DNA of 64,000 nt from Pegea sp. RAD2-039. Lineage: Eukaryota; Chordata; Thaliacea; Salpida; Salpidae. Positions 50,301 to 60,800 of this stretch are shown one piece after another. The stretch's first letter is position 1. Each line of letters begins with the position of its first letter. A model generated the notes under the pieces. That model ran no database searches. It was given only the letters and a program-made list of their open reading frames with translations, and was not told the origin of the DNA. Location of the stretch: NCBI GenBank assembly GCA_034620365.1, contig JAQGEQ010000078.1, positions 124,001 to 188,000 of the forward strand. Direction: 5' to 3'. Made by a program: the position numbers and the translations under genes.

Positions 50301-51472
50301 TGACAAATGTACGATTTTGCAAAAATGGTAACCTAAGTTCAAATATTTACTTTGATAATGTTTGTGTAAATCAAGTAACATTGATTTTTTTTGGAAAAAT
50401 TTATTTAAAAGATCATTTGCAGACACATTTAACCTAGTAACAATTAGAATAGATAAACTGAGATATATTTAGAAGCAAATACTATTAATCCGGCATCGCT
50501 AGCCATTAATGAGTAATATCCAGCTATTCCATAATGGTTTGAATTATGAACTGTCACAACTCCCACACCACTTTGTTTGGCTTTCTACAATATACAATTA
50601 AATTGATTTTATGAGAGATTTTATAAACTACTTTGTTACAAATACCAAGAAAATTTAACAAGAAAATTAAGAGATTCACGAACTACCACATTAAGAATAT
50701 TTTTGAAATCTAAAATCATTAAAGAAATCTAATAACCAATTAGCAATATGATGTCGAAATTGTTTAATCTAATACATTTTAAGAGTATTTTACCTTTATA
50801 GCAAGTTCCATACAAAACTTTCCAATTGCTGGCCCCAGAAGGTTGTTACCATTTACTAGTGCAGTTGAAATAGTTTCTTTTTCAATAATTGGTTCACCTT
50901 CTATGTTAATTGCTAGTATACTTAACGCATTCATATATCGTTCTGTAAGCAAACATATTAAGAGTTTATTTATTTATTTATTTATTTACTTTTCAATGTT
51001 TTTATTATGCTAAATTTTATCCACGATTACTTAGGATTTATAAAATAAGAATCAGATCAGCAATTAATTTAGAAGATAAAAAACACTTATTTATTTTCTC
51101 CATCATTGATAGGTATTGCATGTGCATTAGGTAAATAAAAAGATTCAAATAAAGTTAGTACTTAATTGCTAAAAATTAAATCATAAACAATTTTTATCAT
51201 TACCTAGTCTGTTTAAACCATGACTGAAATGTCCTCTGTGATCAGCAGCTACCAATAAATCAGCCAAGTCACCTGCGTGCCCTTCTTTAGCACCAGATTT
51301 TATACAACAATTCTTTACAAAGCTTCTCACAACATCCAAAGGAATACATTTCATCTCACTACAAAATAAATATACTTTTTTTCAAAAAAGTTTTTAATGT
51401 AATGAACTACTAATTTTTATTAAAAAGCTTTTTTCTTAAAATAACAGCTAGAAATCATTACCATTCATCCAT
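46932..51472 (-). CDS. LDH2/MDH2-family oxidoreductase, copy B (interrupted intron 6)
   Basis: The nine-exon layout of copy A can be followed on the minus strand: 51462-51472, 51204-51358, 50794-50942, 50483-50584, 50124-50296, 49814-49944, 47540-47646, 47100-47306, 46932-46979. Each exon from 2 to 9 has exactly the same length as in copies A and C, phases agree, and the joined protein would be 360 residues without stops. The family motifs are kept ([53 protein letters not shown]). The oddity lies between exons 6 and 7: about 2.2 kb holding a truncated second exon 7 (49669-49741) and a decayed retrotransposon on the other strand. If the truncated exon 7 were spliced in instead, the frame would stop soon after. 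So B is either functional with a long intron 6 or becoming a pseudogene. Exon 3 is the most diverged ([18 protein letters not shown]). Confidence 0.72.
47647..49668. other. Inserted DNA inside intron 6 of copy B
   Basis: This is the stretch between the intact exon 7 and the truncated exon 7 copy of gene B. It contains the degenerate reverse transcriptase listed separately (about 47985-49205) plus AT-rich flanks. The boundary at 49669 cuts the duplicated exon 7 in mid-codon run, so the insertion or rearrangement breakpoint lies there. Confidence 0.7.
47985..49205 (+). mobile_element. Decayed non-LTR retrotransposon (reverse transcriptase region)
   Basis: Pieces of a LINE-type reverse transcriptase can be read in several frames on the plus strand. 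SIDFTKAFD at 48004-48030 is the RT palm motif. Further pieces are [10 protein letters not shown] and [13 protein letters not shown] (48353-48391), then a downstream [15 protein letters not shown] region near 48858-48908, as found after the RT in endonuclease-type LINEs. The catalytic YADD box reads FTDN (48356-48367), so the second aspartate is lost. Many stops and frameshifts break the frame. The element is 5'-truncated and has no visible target-site duplication. It lies antisense inside intron 6 of oxidoreductase B and is richer in G and C than its surroundings. Confidence 0.85.
49669..49944 (-). repeat. Inverted repeat tract 2, partner of 54224-54499
   Basis: This covers exon 6 of copy B, the 72-base intron and the first 73 bases of a second exon 7 copy. 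Exon 6 and the intron appear identical to copy C (54224-54426), and the exon 7 part differs at two positions. Similarity begins exactly at the exon 6 acceptor and stops within exon 7, so this exon 7 copy is truncated after the residues ATNIR. Just beyond lies unrelated sequence. Confidence 0.9.
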
Positions 51473-52615
51473 ACTACGTTTACGTTTAGAATGTATGTTT
51501 TGTTTGCTTAACAACTTGCTTTAGCTAATATTATGACTATTTAGCCCTAAACGATATAGATGTCTTATAATAGATTTAAAAATATATTTAGTTGAAATAA
51601 TTGGTGCTGAAAACCTATAAAATAATTTCAGTAGATACTTTGGATACAAAAGATACATGGCCAATATAAGTAAACTTAAATAAGCTTCAAAAATTGCAAA
51701 AAGTTTCAGATCGTACATGTTAGCGTGCGCACAAAAATAATCGATTGATTTTAATTACTAGTTCATAAACAATTTTGACTTCTACAATGAAATAAACGGT
51801 TCATTGTATTTCTTGATATTTTAATTCTATTGTATTTGACGCCAATAAGGTTGGAACAAACGGACTGATGCAGCTGTTCCCGGCCGACATGGCAGGAACT
51901 GCCAGAACGATACTGAGTATGGTGACAAACTGTCTAAGGGGCTCCAACTCCGGCTTTAAATTCAGAGTTTTGAGTCTGTTACTAGCACTGTCATTAACCA
52001 GACTAACTAGGCTTTTCCACCCGTGTTTCTTATGGAATTTTCCTTGCTGCAAATATGTGTCCACTTGGGCACGAGCCGGAACCTCTTACCTGGCAAGCGG
52101 GTATTGTAATCGTCATACCACACAGAAGGAAAATTACTGGATTATATGGCGGTTATATCTGTCAAATTAAATTATCCATATGTTTGATATATGCTAAGGT
52201 AAGCAATAGAATCTAATTATATAATTTATATAATTTAGAATCTAACTGTGAATGACCCACTAGATTAAAGAAGAGATATATAATTATTATTATTATAAAT
52301 ACGAACCTCAACCAAATGCATAAAAAATATGTAGATCATAATCTAACTATACTTTTAAACTTAATAAATTGAAGAATGTCAATGTTTGACTATATTTAGT
52401 AACAATAGATTTTTTCTTCGAACGAATTTATTATTTGAATAAATTTATTTATTATTTGAAGAGAATTTTTGATATTCAAAAAATATTCATTTAAACTTGA
52501 TTTGTTATGGACTTTGTTTTTGTTTAAACATTATTTGACATACTAAAATGATGTTCAAATTATAGTTAACCTCATAAACAAATTATAAAATCTCATAAAA
52601 ACCAGATATCTCTTA
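51473..52615. other. Shared head-to-head promoter region of copies B and C
   Basis: Genes B (minus) and C (plus) start at either side of this roughly 1.1-kb stretch, so it must contain both promoters, possibly a bidirectional one. It is AT-rich except for the GC-rich island at about 51840-52135 listed separately. No TATA or initiator element can be singled out in such AT-rich DNA. Confidence 0.5.
51840..52135. mobile_element. GC-rich island, likely retroelement fragment
   Basis: Nearly 300 bases of strikingly balanced composition in an otherwise AT-rich locus, with words such as CCCGGCCGACATGGC and GGGCACGAGCCGG. Open frames exist on both strands (51868-52170 plus; 51801-52064 minus), but neither shows a domain I can name with certainty. 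Decayed non-LTR elements in this window share such composition, so an endonuclease or other ORF fragment of a LINE is the most likely explanation. It lies between the divergent starts of genes B and C. Confidence 0.4.
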
Positions 52616-55131
52616 ATGGCTACTGCTAGGTATTTTATGTTTATTTATTATTTTTATGTTTTCTTTGCTTTTTTAAATTAGTTTATTGGTTATTTAGTTG
52701 TATAACTTTTTCATAATATACAATTTAATTCAATATCACTACTAACAGTAAACATAAATATAGAAATAAATTGTAAATGATTAAAATATATTAAGTTATA
52801 TGTGTATACCAGTTTGTTATTAGGTATATTTGATTTTAGCTTTATTTATTATTATTCTAACTTTCTTTATAATTTAAACATTCTTCTTGTAACTAAATTG
52901 ATTACAATTTCATTTTTGTAATATCTATTTTTATTTTGTAGTAAGATAAAATGTATTCCTTTGGATGTTGTAAGAAGCTTTGTAAAGAATTGTTGTATAA
53001 AATCTGGGGCTAAAGAAGGGCATGCTGGTGACTTGGCTGATTTATTGGTAGCTGCTGATCACAGAGGACATTTCAGTCATGGTTTAAACAGACTAGGTGA
53101 CTTACTTAAGTCTTATATTGATTTGCCAGAGATATACCTCTTAAATGTACAACTTCAAAATATTTAACATAAATATTAGATATTTATAGAATATAAATCA
53201 TAACATATTTTGTACTTTGCTAACAAAGCTTATTAAATCAAAATTACTTTAAAGTATAATTATAGTTTAAGAAAGATAATATGTTATAAGATTAATATAA
53301 ATAGATTCTTTTAATTATAAAAATAATTACTTAATCATTGAAAATTGGTTTTGTTGACTTATATGATATTTTATAAACAGAGATCTATGTAAATGATTTA
53401 TTAAATGGACTAGTCTGCAAAGAAAATGAGCCAATTATTGAAAAGAAAACTGTTTCAACTGCATTAGTAAACGGCAACAATCTTCTGGGACCAGCGATTG
53501 GGAAGTTTTGTATGAAGCTTGCTATAAAGGTTGATAGAGTTTCTGAAATCTACAAGATTTATTACAAGTCAATATACTTTGGCATTCAACTTTTGATATT
53601 TTTATTTCTAATAGAAATTTTAGTTGCCATATATTATAACATCAAATTGTTCATTTAAATAATTGAAAAATTAATTACAGAAAGCCAAAGAAACGGGTAT
53701 TGGAATCATAACTGCTCATCAGTCGAACCATTATGGAATAGCTGGGTACTATTCATTAATGGCTGGAGAAGAAGGATTGATTGTAAATGTTTTTTTCAAA
53801 CATTAAATATTTTTATGTTTTATATTTCTTTTAAACTTTATGTTAAACTCGTAATTTACTAAAGACAAAACAAATTGTTTTTAAAGGGAATGTCAATGAC
53901 TAATACATCTCCTTTGGGGGTCGCTACAAGAGGTAAAGAGGCAACTTTTGGAACAAATCCGATTGCATTTACAGCTTCATCCTCTGAATCGAATGATGAT
54001 TTCACTTTGGATATGGCCACTTCTACAGTTGCTCTTGGTAAAATAGAGTTAGAAAGCAGGTTAAAACATACAGCTAGGTTTTTTAAAACGTTTATCTTAG
54101 CTTAAATATTTCTGCAATTTCTTTTTTGTAGTCCAATTAAATTTTTCATTTTATTAATTTGATAAATGACTATCAAAAAAAATGTAACAAATTTTCTATT
54201 TCTAATTATTTATGTGGTTTCAGAAAAGGAAGCAAAATGCCCAGAGGTTGGGGAGCTGATGCAGATGGGAATGAAACTGAAGAACCTTCAAAAGTTCTAA
54301 ATGGTGGAGGATTGCTTCCTTTAGGAGGTTGTGAAGAAAGTGGAGGATATAAAGGTGAAGTTGTTAGCATCATTCATCTTGAAAAATGTTTTAGTAGTAA
54401 ATGTTTAAAGTGATATACACTCACAGGTTATGGCCTTGCTTTAATGGTAGAGATTTTATGTTCGACTTTATCTGGAGCAGCATTTGCTACAAACATTAGA
54501 CGGTGGGGAGATTTGACAAAAGTTGCTAACTTAGTAAGTAATATTTGAGTAGCTCTTTCGGATGTTTATTCTATGAGCTTGATTTATCATTCTAACTTTA
54601 TTCAAATGTAAATTGAGGATTCAAACTTTCCACTTCAAAAATGGATTTAAGGTTTAAATTTTAAACTTTAAAATGTAACTTTTATTTATTTACGATTTTA
54701 ACTATAAAGTTGAACATTAATCGATGTCTTTTATGTAACAACATCATCTTTTCAAGGGCCAGTGCTTTATTGCAATTGATCCTTCTGTATTTGCTCCTGG
54801 TTTTGATGGAAGACTCGATGAGCTACTCAATTTACATCGTAATCAACCTCTTAGTGATCCGGAGAAGCCTATTTTAATTGCTGGTGATCCGGAGCGTCTC
54901 CATATGAAGAAATGCTCGGAGCTGGGAGGCGTTCCTTATCCCAGCCAAGTTGTTGATTATATGGTAGAACTTTTATTTATTTCAAATAAAAAATAACAAT
55001 TTTATTTCTTTTAAAAGTTAGTAATTGTTAAAATCCACATTTATATGATGCTGTTCAAAAGCAGATACAATTATTTTTTGCAGAATTCAGTCGGTGCCAA
55101 GCTGTCAATTGATCCGATGACCTCAATTTAA
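52616..55131 (+). CDS. LDH2/MDH2-family NAD(P)-dependent oxidoreductase, copy C
   Basis: Nine exons: 52616-52629, 52942-53096, 53381-53529, 53681-53782, 53887-54059, 54224-54354, 54427-54533, 54757-54963, 55084-55131. Lengths and phases equal those of copy A exactly, giving 361 residues. Motifs: [74 protein letters not shown] and [15 protein letters not shown]. The 14-base first exon (Met-Ala-Thr-Ala) was chosen because it gives a GT donor and the right phase at the same length as copy A; an in-frame ATG is missing in exon 2, so some upstream exon is required. The likely role is 2-hydroxy-acid dehydrogenation with NAD(P); substrate unknown. The C-terminus ends in TSI, not a clear peroxisomal signal. 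Intact. Confidence 0.92.
54224..54499 (+). repeat. Inverted repeat tract 2, copy C side
   Basis: Exon 6, the short following intron and the first part of exon 7 of copy C. The partner lies at 49669-49944 in opposite orientation. Here exon 7 continues normally ([12 protein letters not shown]), so C is the intact source and B carries the truncated copy. Confidence 0.9.
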
Positions 55132-55376
55132 ATGAAGAAGATACAAATGATTGAGTTTTACTAATTCTATATTGTTCATGTAATTATTAATGAAGTGAAT
55201 CATCTCAAATTGTGAAAACTCCCATTTTTGTCAGAAGTTGATTCAGCATCCATGTAATATAATGCAAATCTTAAAATGATTTCTTTTAAAAATTTTCTTT
55301 CATCGAGATCTTTTCAATTTGAATCAATCTTGAATTTCTGCCTTATACCTTATTTGAGTCAAAACCAATTTCAAAA
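54710..55376 (+). repeat. Inverted repeat tract 1, copy C side
   Basis: The end of intron 7, exons 8 and 9, intron 8 and 3' flank of copy C, nearly identical to 46687-47353 in reverse. Because introns and non-coding flank are as similar as exons, purifying selection on the protein cannot explain the identity. Confidence 0.9.
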
Positions 55377-57820
55377 CTGAAAATTAGTTTTATTTTGTAA
55401 TTCATCTATTTTCTCTTTAAAAACTAATCATAAAATAAAATGCCAAGTATTTACTTTGGGGTTGTGCACACGTGATTTGCTTCTTTATGACCTGAATTAC
55501 TTGGTGTTTATTAACTTATTCAATTAATTGGATGTAGATGACATATCTGAGGTGTATTTTAATGGAAATATCAGTGTAGTTCTTTTATCAATTAGGGGTT
55601 TTTCAATTTTAAGTCCAAAGGTTTATTTGCGTCTAAGAAAGTTTTATAGAAAAAAAAGTGTTTTCTGATCCGTACTAATAATGATTGTAGATAAGTCGCC
55701 AGTACTGTTTATGATGTTACATTTTAACCATCCTTCAGTAAAACATTCCGTTTGGTAAAAACTTGTTTAAAGCGTATAAGAGATTAAAGCTATATTTTCA
55801 AAATAAAGCTTTTTTTGAATATTATTGGGAATCAGTAGAATTAAGATCTAATTGCTTTTTTTAAATCATGAAACTTATATAAAAACAAACAGCTTATATA
55901 CTGTAAGCTATTTAACCGAAAACAATTAACTTTGTTGTGTAAGTTAAAACAGCAAAAGAAAATTGAAATTTTCTTTTATAAGTTTTGTAAATTATTATTT
56001 TGTTAAGTAGTATACTTCATATTTTTTTAAATGTCTAAAAATGTATCTATAGCTATATCTTGTTTATACCCAAGAAGTTTTCAAATATGCCTGTTTTTGA
56101 AACTTACAAGTTTTTACAAACATGAAGAATACGATGTCTTTCCAAAAGCTCTTTATACGTTTTTATTGAATTAAAAATCTCATTGTATCGTCTATTTCAT
56201 CTTTAGTTAGCAGTATTCCATGGAAAATGATAAAAAACTGCGTCAAAGAAGTTAATGTAAGACTTTTTACGTGGTTGCAAACAGTTGTTGGCAGTAGTTA
56301 AGAATTATTAAGTTGTTTTAAAAATGCTTATGTGTCGAATAAATAGAAGAATCAATTTTAAATAAATATTTTCATTATAGCGTAAATTATTCAACAGATA
56401 ATATTTGAACGCAATATTCAGCGCTTAAAATATGTACTCATATTTAAATGTCTAAGAAATTACAGCTTTTAAAATATGATGCTCTGTTATCATACAAAGG
56501 TCAATTTATATTTTAAACAGTTGTTTTATTAATAAGTCTTAATTATATTCATATTTGAAATTCTGATCATCAATAAGAGTTTACATTCAAAATCTATAAC
56601 CATTTTATTGTAATGGAAGCATGATTATTTTAGATTTAATTGATTGAAACCTTGTTAGCAGTAATTCTATTGTGTTTCATAATTCACAGAATACTATAAA
56701 CAGTTGAAAATAAATTTTGTTATTATTTGTCTTTACGTGCATCTTGAGAAAAATCCTATAGTTTGTATACATTATTCAATTATTTTAATTACAAATATAT
56801 ATCCTCAAAAAACTTATATTTTTAAACAAGGGAATCGAAATTTAACCAATGTAAAGAGAAAAGTTAAAGCATAGTAATTTGTTACAATTTTATGATTTCG
56901 TAAAATAAAATATAATGTATGCTTGTTCTTTTTAATGTGGAAAGTAGGTTTGTAGGGGATTCCCCTAACTAATCACAAGTGAGCCCTAACTTAAATGCCT
57001 GTAACAAACACGAGTATTTTCGTAGATTAATTTCGTTCTCTTAAACTATTGCCGCGGTATGAGAAACTGCACCTTAGGAAATGTTTTAATAGTAAATTTC
57101 CTTCATTCAACTTTATTCAAAGCTTTACTGTTTACAAAATAATATTTATTAAAAATTAATCAAATTTCTATTTTTTACTTTTCTTTTTGTTATAAATCCT
57201 CCAAAAGCTAATCTATTTCTTTTATGAAATTTAGTTATCACAATTGTTATTTTATAAGTTTTAAGTTAATTTGATGACATGTCTGTATAATCTGTTATTG
57301 CTATTCATATCTGGAGCCTTAGAAGAAAAAAAAATATATAAGAAATTAAATTTTTTATACAAAAAGTACTAAACTTTTTGTAAACTTGATTTTTATCATT
57401 AATTTCATCAATTATACTTTTTTGTAAATTTTGTATCATGATATTAGTTCACCATCAAATCAATGTATAATATTTTTTTTTTGGTTTTATTCGTATGATT
57501 TTTATTTTTGGTAAACTTATTGATTTTGATAAGCTGTTATATTAGTTTGTGAAATTATTTTGATTCATTATTAAAATATTTTTGATGTTATTGTAAGTTT
57601 TTTTTGTATTTTTAATATAAATTCATAAACTTTTTTTGTCACAAATTTTAAACATCAGATTTGATGAAAGATTTTATTAAAGTTCATTAAGCTTATTAAA
57701 TTTATTAATAGTTTTGCATTTAAATTCAATCTTATCATACTTCTAACTAAATGACTTTTATTACTATAGTTATTTTTTCATATTTTTAGATTGTTGTTAA
57801 ATGAACTTTTTTAAACAAAA
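55377..57820. other. Spacer upstream of the MPP8-like gene
   Basis: AT-rich DNA between copy C and the chromodomain gene. A less AT-rich patch lies at about 56949-57080 and includes a perfect GGGGATTCCCC palindrome and a CCGCGG word; this may be part of the promoter or a 5' UTR exon of the downstream gene. Nothing else recognised. Confidence 0.45.
56955..56965. promoter_or_regulatory. Perfect kappaB-like palindrome upstream of MPP8-like gene
   Basis: GGGGATTCCCC matches the Rel/NF-kappaB consensus GGGRNNYYCC exactly and is symmetrical. It lies about 860 bases before the ATG of the MPP8-like gene, in a patch of unusual base composition where the rest of the spacer is almost only A and T. Binding is not shown; a chance or repeat-derived origin is possible. 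Confidence 0.3.
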
Positions 57821-60800
57821 ATGTCTGATCAGAAAGCTGAATCAGAAGAAGAAACTATTTTTGAAGTTGAGGAGATCTTAGATGATTATGATGGAGATCA
57901 GAAGTACTATAGGTGATCAAAGTTTTTATATGATAATATTTAAATTTTCAAATTGTTTAGATAAATAATTATAATTATTCAAAAAGTTTATAATTTTTAT
58001 GGAAGTGATTTTATATAATCATAAAAACCATGATATTGTTCTTGTAAAAAAATTAAAGTATTTGTTTAAAAAAGTTTCTAAATAGGAAACACTAAACTAA
58101 GAAGAAATTAGTAAGATTCAAAGATACTTTTAAAATTGTTGATAGAAAGTATTATTAAGAATTCATTACTATAGTTCAGTCTCACTTTTAATATAAAGTT
58201 TGTTTCATAAATCTAAATTTTAATGACAACTTGTATAATTTGATTTGTTTAATTGATAGAGTTAAATGGAAAGATTATGATGAAATCACATGGGAGCCAA
58301 AGCTAAATTTGACTGGATGCAAAGACATGGTTCAAGTAAACATTTTTTATATTTGTTTATGTTTCTCCTGTTTTATAGATTCATCAAGTTCTATGACAAT
58401 TATTATTGTTTTATTTCTCAATAAAAACAATAGTTTATAGCTTCATATATGTATACATTTTGGTTTTTATGAAATGTTTTTTATTAAGGAGTATGAAAGA
58501 GATAAACATACAAAGAAAAGAAAAATAAATCCTCCATTTAAGAAAAAAATGAAAGAAAACAGCAGAACAAAAAAACGAAGAATTGGTAACTTCACTTTTT
58601 TAGCTTTTTAAGGAAATCTTAGATATTTAAACGGGTATTTGATTGTGAGCTACTTATTTTTGGAGTTTCTTATGCATTGCTTTTTTCTTGAAAGTATTTA
58701 AATGTTAGATACAGAAACGATATCAGATTCTGCAGCATTTAATGGAGGTTTCCTTCTTTATTTATAATGATGTACTTATAATTTTCAAATGTTTTAAGCG
58801 AAATCTAAACCACAAAATACTGTTTGGAATAAGAAAAAGTCACAAAATTTAGCTGTAGTACTTAGAAGTAGTTCCCGAAATTGCCTGAGAAGCGGATTGG
58901 ATAGAAGAGGTAATTTGTTTTTTTTGAAAATCACCCCTTGGGGAAGTGGCTGATGACCCCTCCCTTATTTTAAGATCATTAATAGTTCTCGTTTGTTTTA
59001 TATTATCTATTTGAATTTATTTTATTATTTTAATGATAATAGAAGAAGTTCTATGAGATAGAAACTGAAAATGAGGTTAAACCACTACTAACTCCTAAAT
59101 TCAGATTGTGAAAAGCTAGGTTTAGAGAAATTATCGATTTGTATTTACAAGTATGCTATAAAATTATGAACTTTAGCAATTTTTTCATTTATGTTATTAT
59201 CATATCTTTTGAATCTATTTAAAAACAACCATAATATAAAATTATTTTTTATCTAGTAATTACTTCAATAAATATTTGAAGTGATTGGATTTATGTTAGA
59301 GTTGAAATATCTCTACAACTAAATCATAAACTAATAAGAATTTGTCTTTTCATTACAGTTAAATATATATCACAGCATACTTATGCTCGTAATTTAAGTC
59401 TTTTTCTAATTATATGTTTATACTAAAATGATCTTATAAATAAAAAAACGATTATATTTACTTCTCTACAGTAGATCATTACTCTTGCATCAACAACTAA
59501 CTATTTCTGTGAAAGAAAATAGAAAATATCTTTGGGCTTTAAACCAATTGATAATTTTTAAGAAACATTTTGGTTTAGATATTTTCTTATTTGTATTTAT
59601 ACTAATGTTTTTTTAAACAATTTTCAGCAAATTATCCTTCTTCGTCAAACTCAACAAGCCTAAGCTTAAAAAAGGTATTTGGAGTTGATATATGAAATTA
59701 TTTTCTATCAATGTTAACATAGTTTACAATTATTTGATTTCTTTTAATTGCTTCTTTATTATTTTATAATTAACATAAATTGTAATTTTTAGGCTGGAAA
59801 ACAGAAACTTGAGAAAAGTAATTTCAATTGCAGTAAAAGAAAGGAAAATAAACCTGATAAAAGTCATTTTGTACCTAATGTAAGTTTTCTGTCCTTTTAA
59901 ATTGTCTTTGAAGACTGAATTACTTCTTTCTAATTTTGCTAATTGTATCGTTCTTGTTGCTTTTATATTTTTAAAACATTCTGGAATTTATTGAATTTGT
60001 TTCAATTGTTTAAACTCTTTATATTTTTTAGTCATCTTCTTTTTCTAATTATATTGAGGATGGAGAAACTGATTCAAGAAACTCTTTGATGAATGTTGGG
60101 AAGTTAGTTTATTAGCAATTCTCGTTGTAACATGTTGCTGTTTATAAAAAATCGTAAATTGAAAATTTCAATTCTTCAATTTAGTTTTATTAAAAAGTAA
60201 ATAAACTTTAAACTATAAAAAAGCAATTGATTTTGTTGGTATATAGAAATATGGAATCGGAATCTTCTGCTCCTTCTCTAAATGTTGTTGAAGAAGACCC
60301 AACAATGTTTAAAATAACGGAAAGTTGTGATTCAAGCGTTTCAACAATCGAAAAAACTTCTGAAATAGAAGAAGCAAACGATGAAACTCAACTGAATATG
60401 TCAATTGATGCATGTCTAGAAGATAAACAAAGTTGTAGTAGTCTTCTTCACACCGTAGTAGAGTTGCCTCATTTGAATGAAACGTTGAATCGTCTTAGTG
60501 AAGGATGTATTAAATCTGAAATCCTGGATAAGTCTTTGGAAAGAAGTGAAGAAAGAAGAGTTGATAAAAATGATGATAAAAAAGAAGGATCTTATTTAAG
60601 CACTGCAAAAAGAAAAGGTGACGATCAGAATTTTGTGAAACACCAAATCAGCAAAAGCGAAAAAATGGAAGAAGCCCAAATTGAAGAAGCCCAAATTGAG
60701 GAACTCCAAACAGAAGAAGTCCAAACAGAAGAAGCCCAAATTGAAGAACTCCAAGCAGAAGAAGCCCAAATTGAGGAACTCCAAATTGAAGAAGCCCAAA

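Noticed and set aside
51801-52170. Overlapping 87- and 100-codon frames on opposite strands
   Set aside because: Both are explained by the GC-rich island, where stop codons are rarer; neither shows a domain or a normal gene context.
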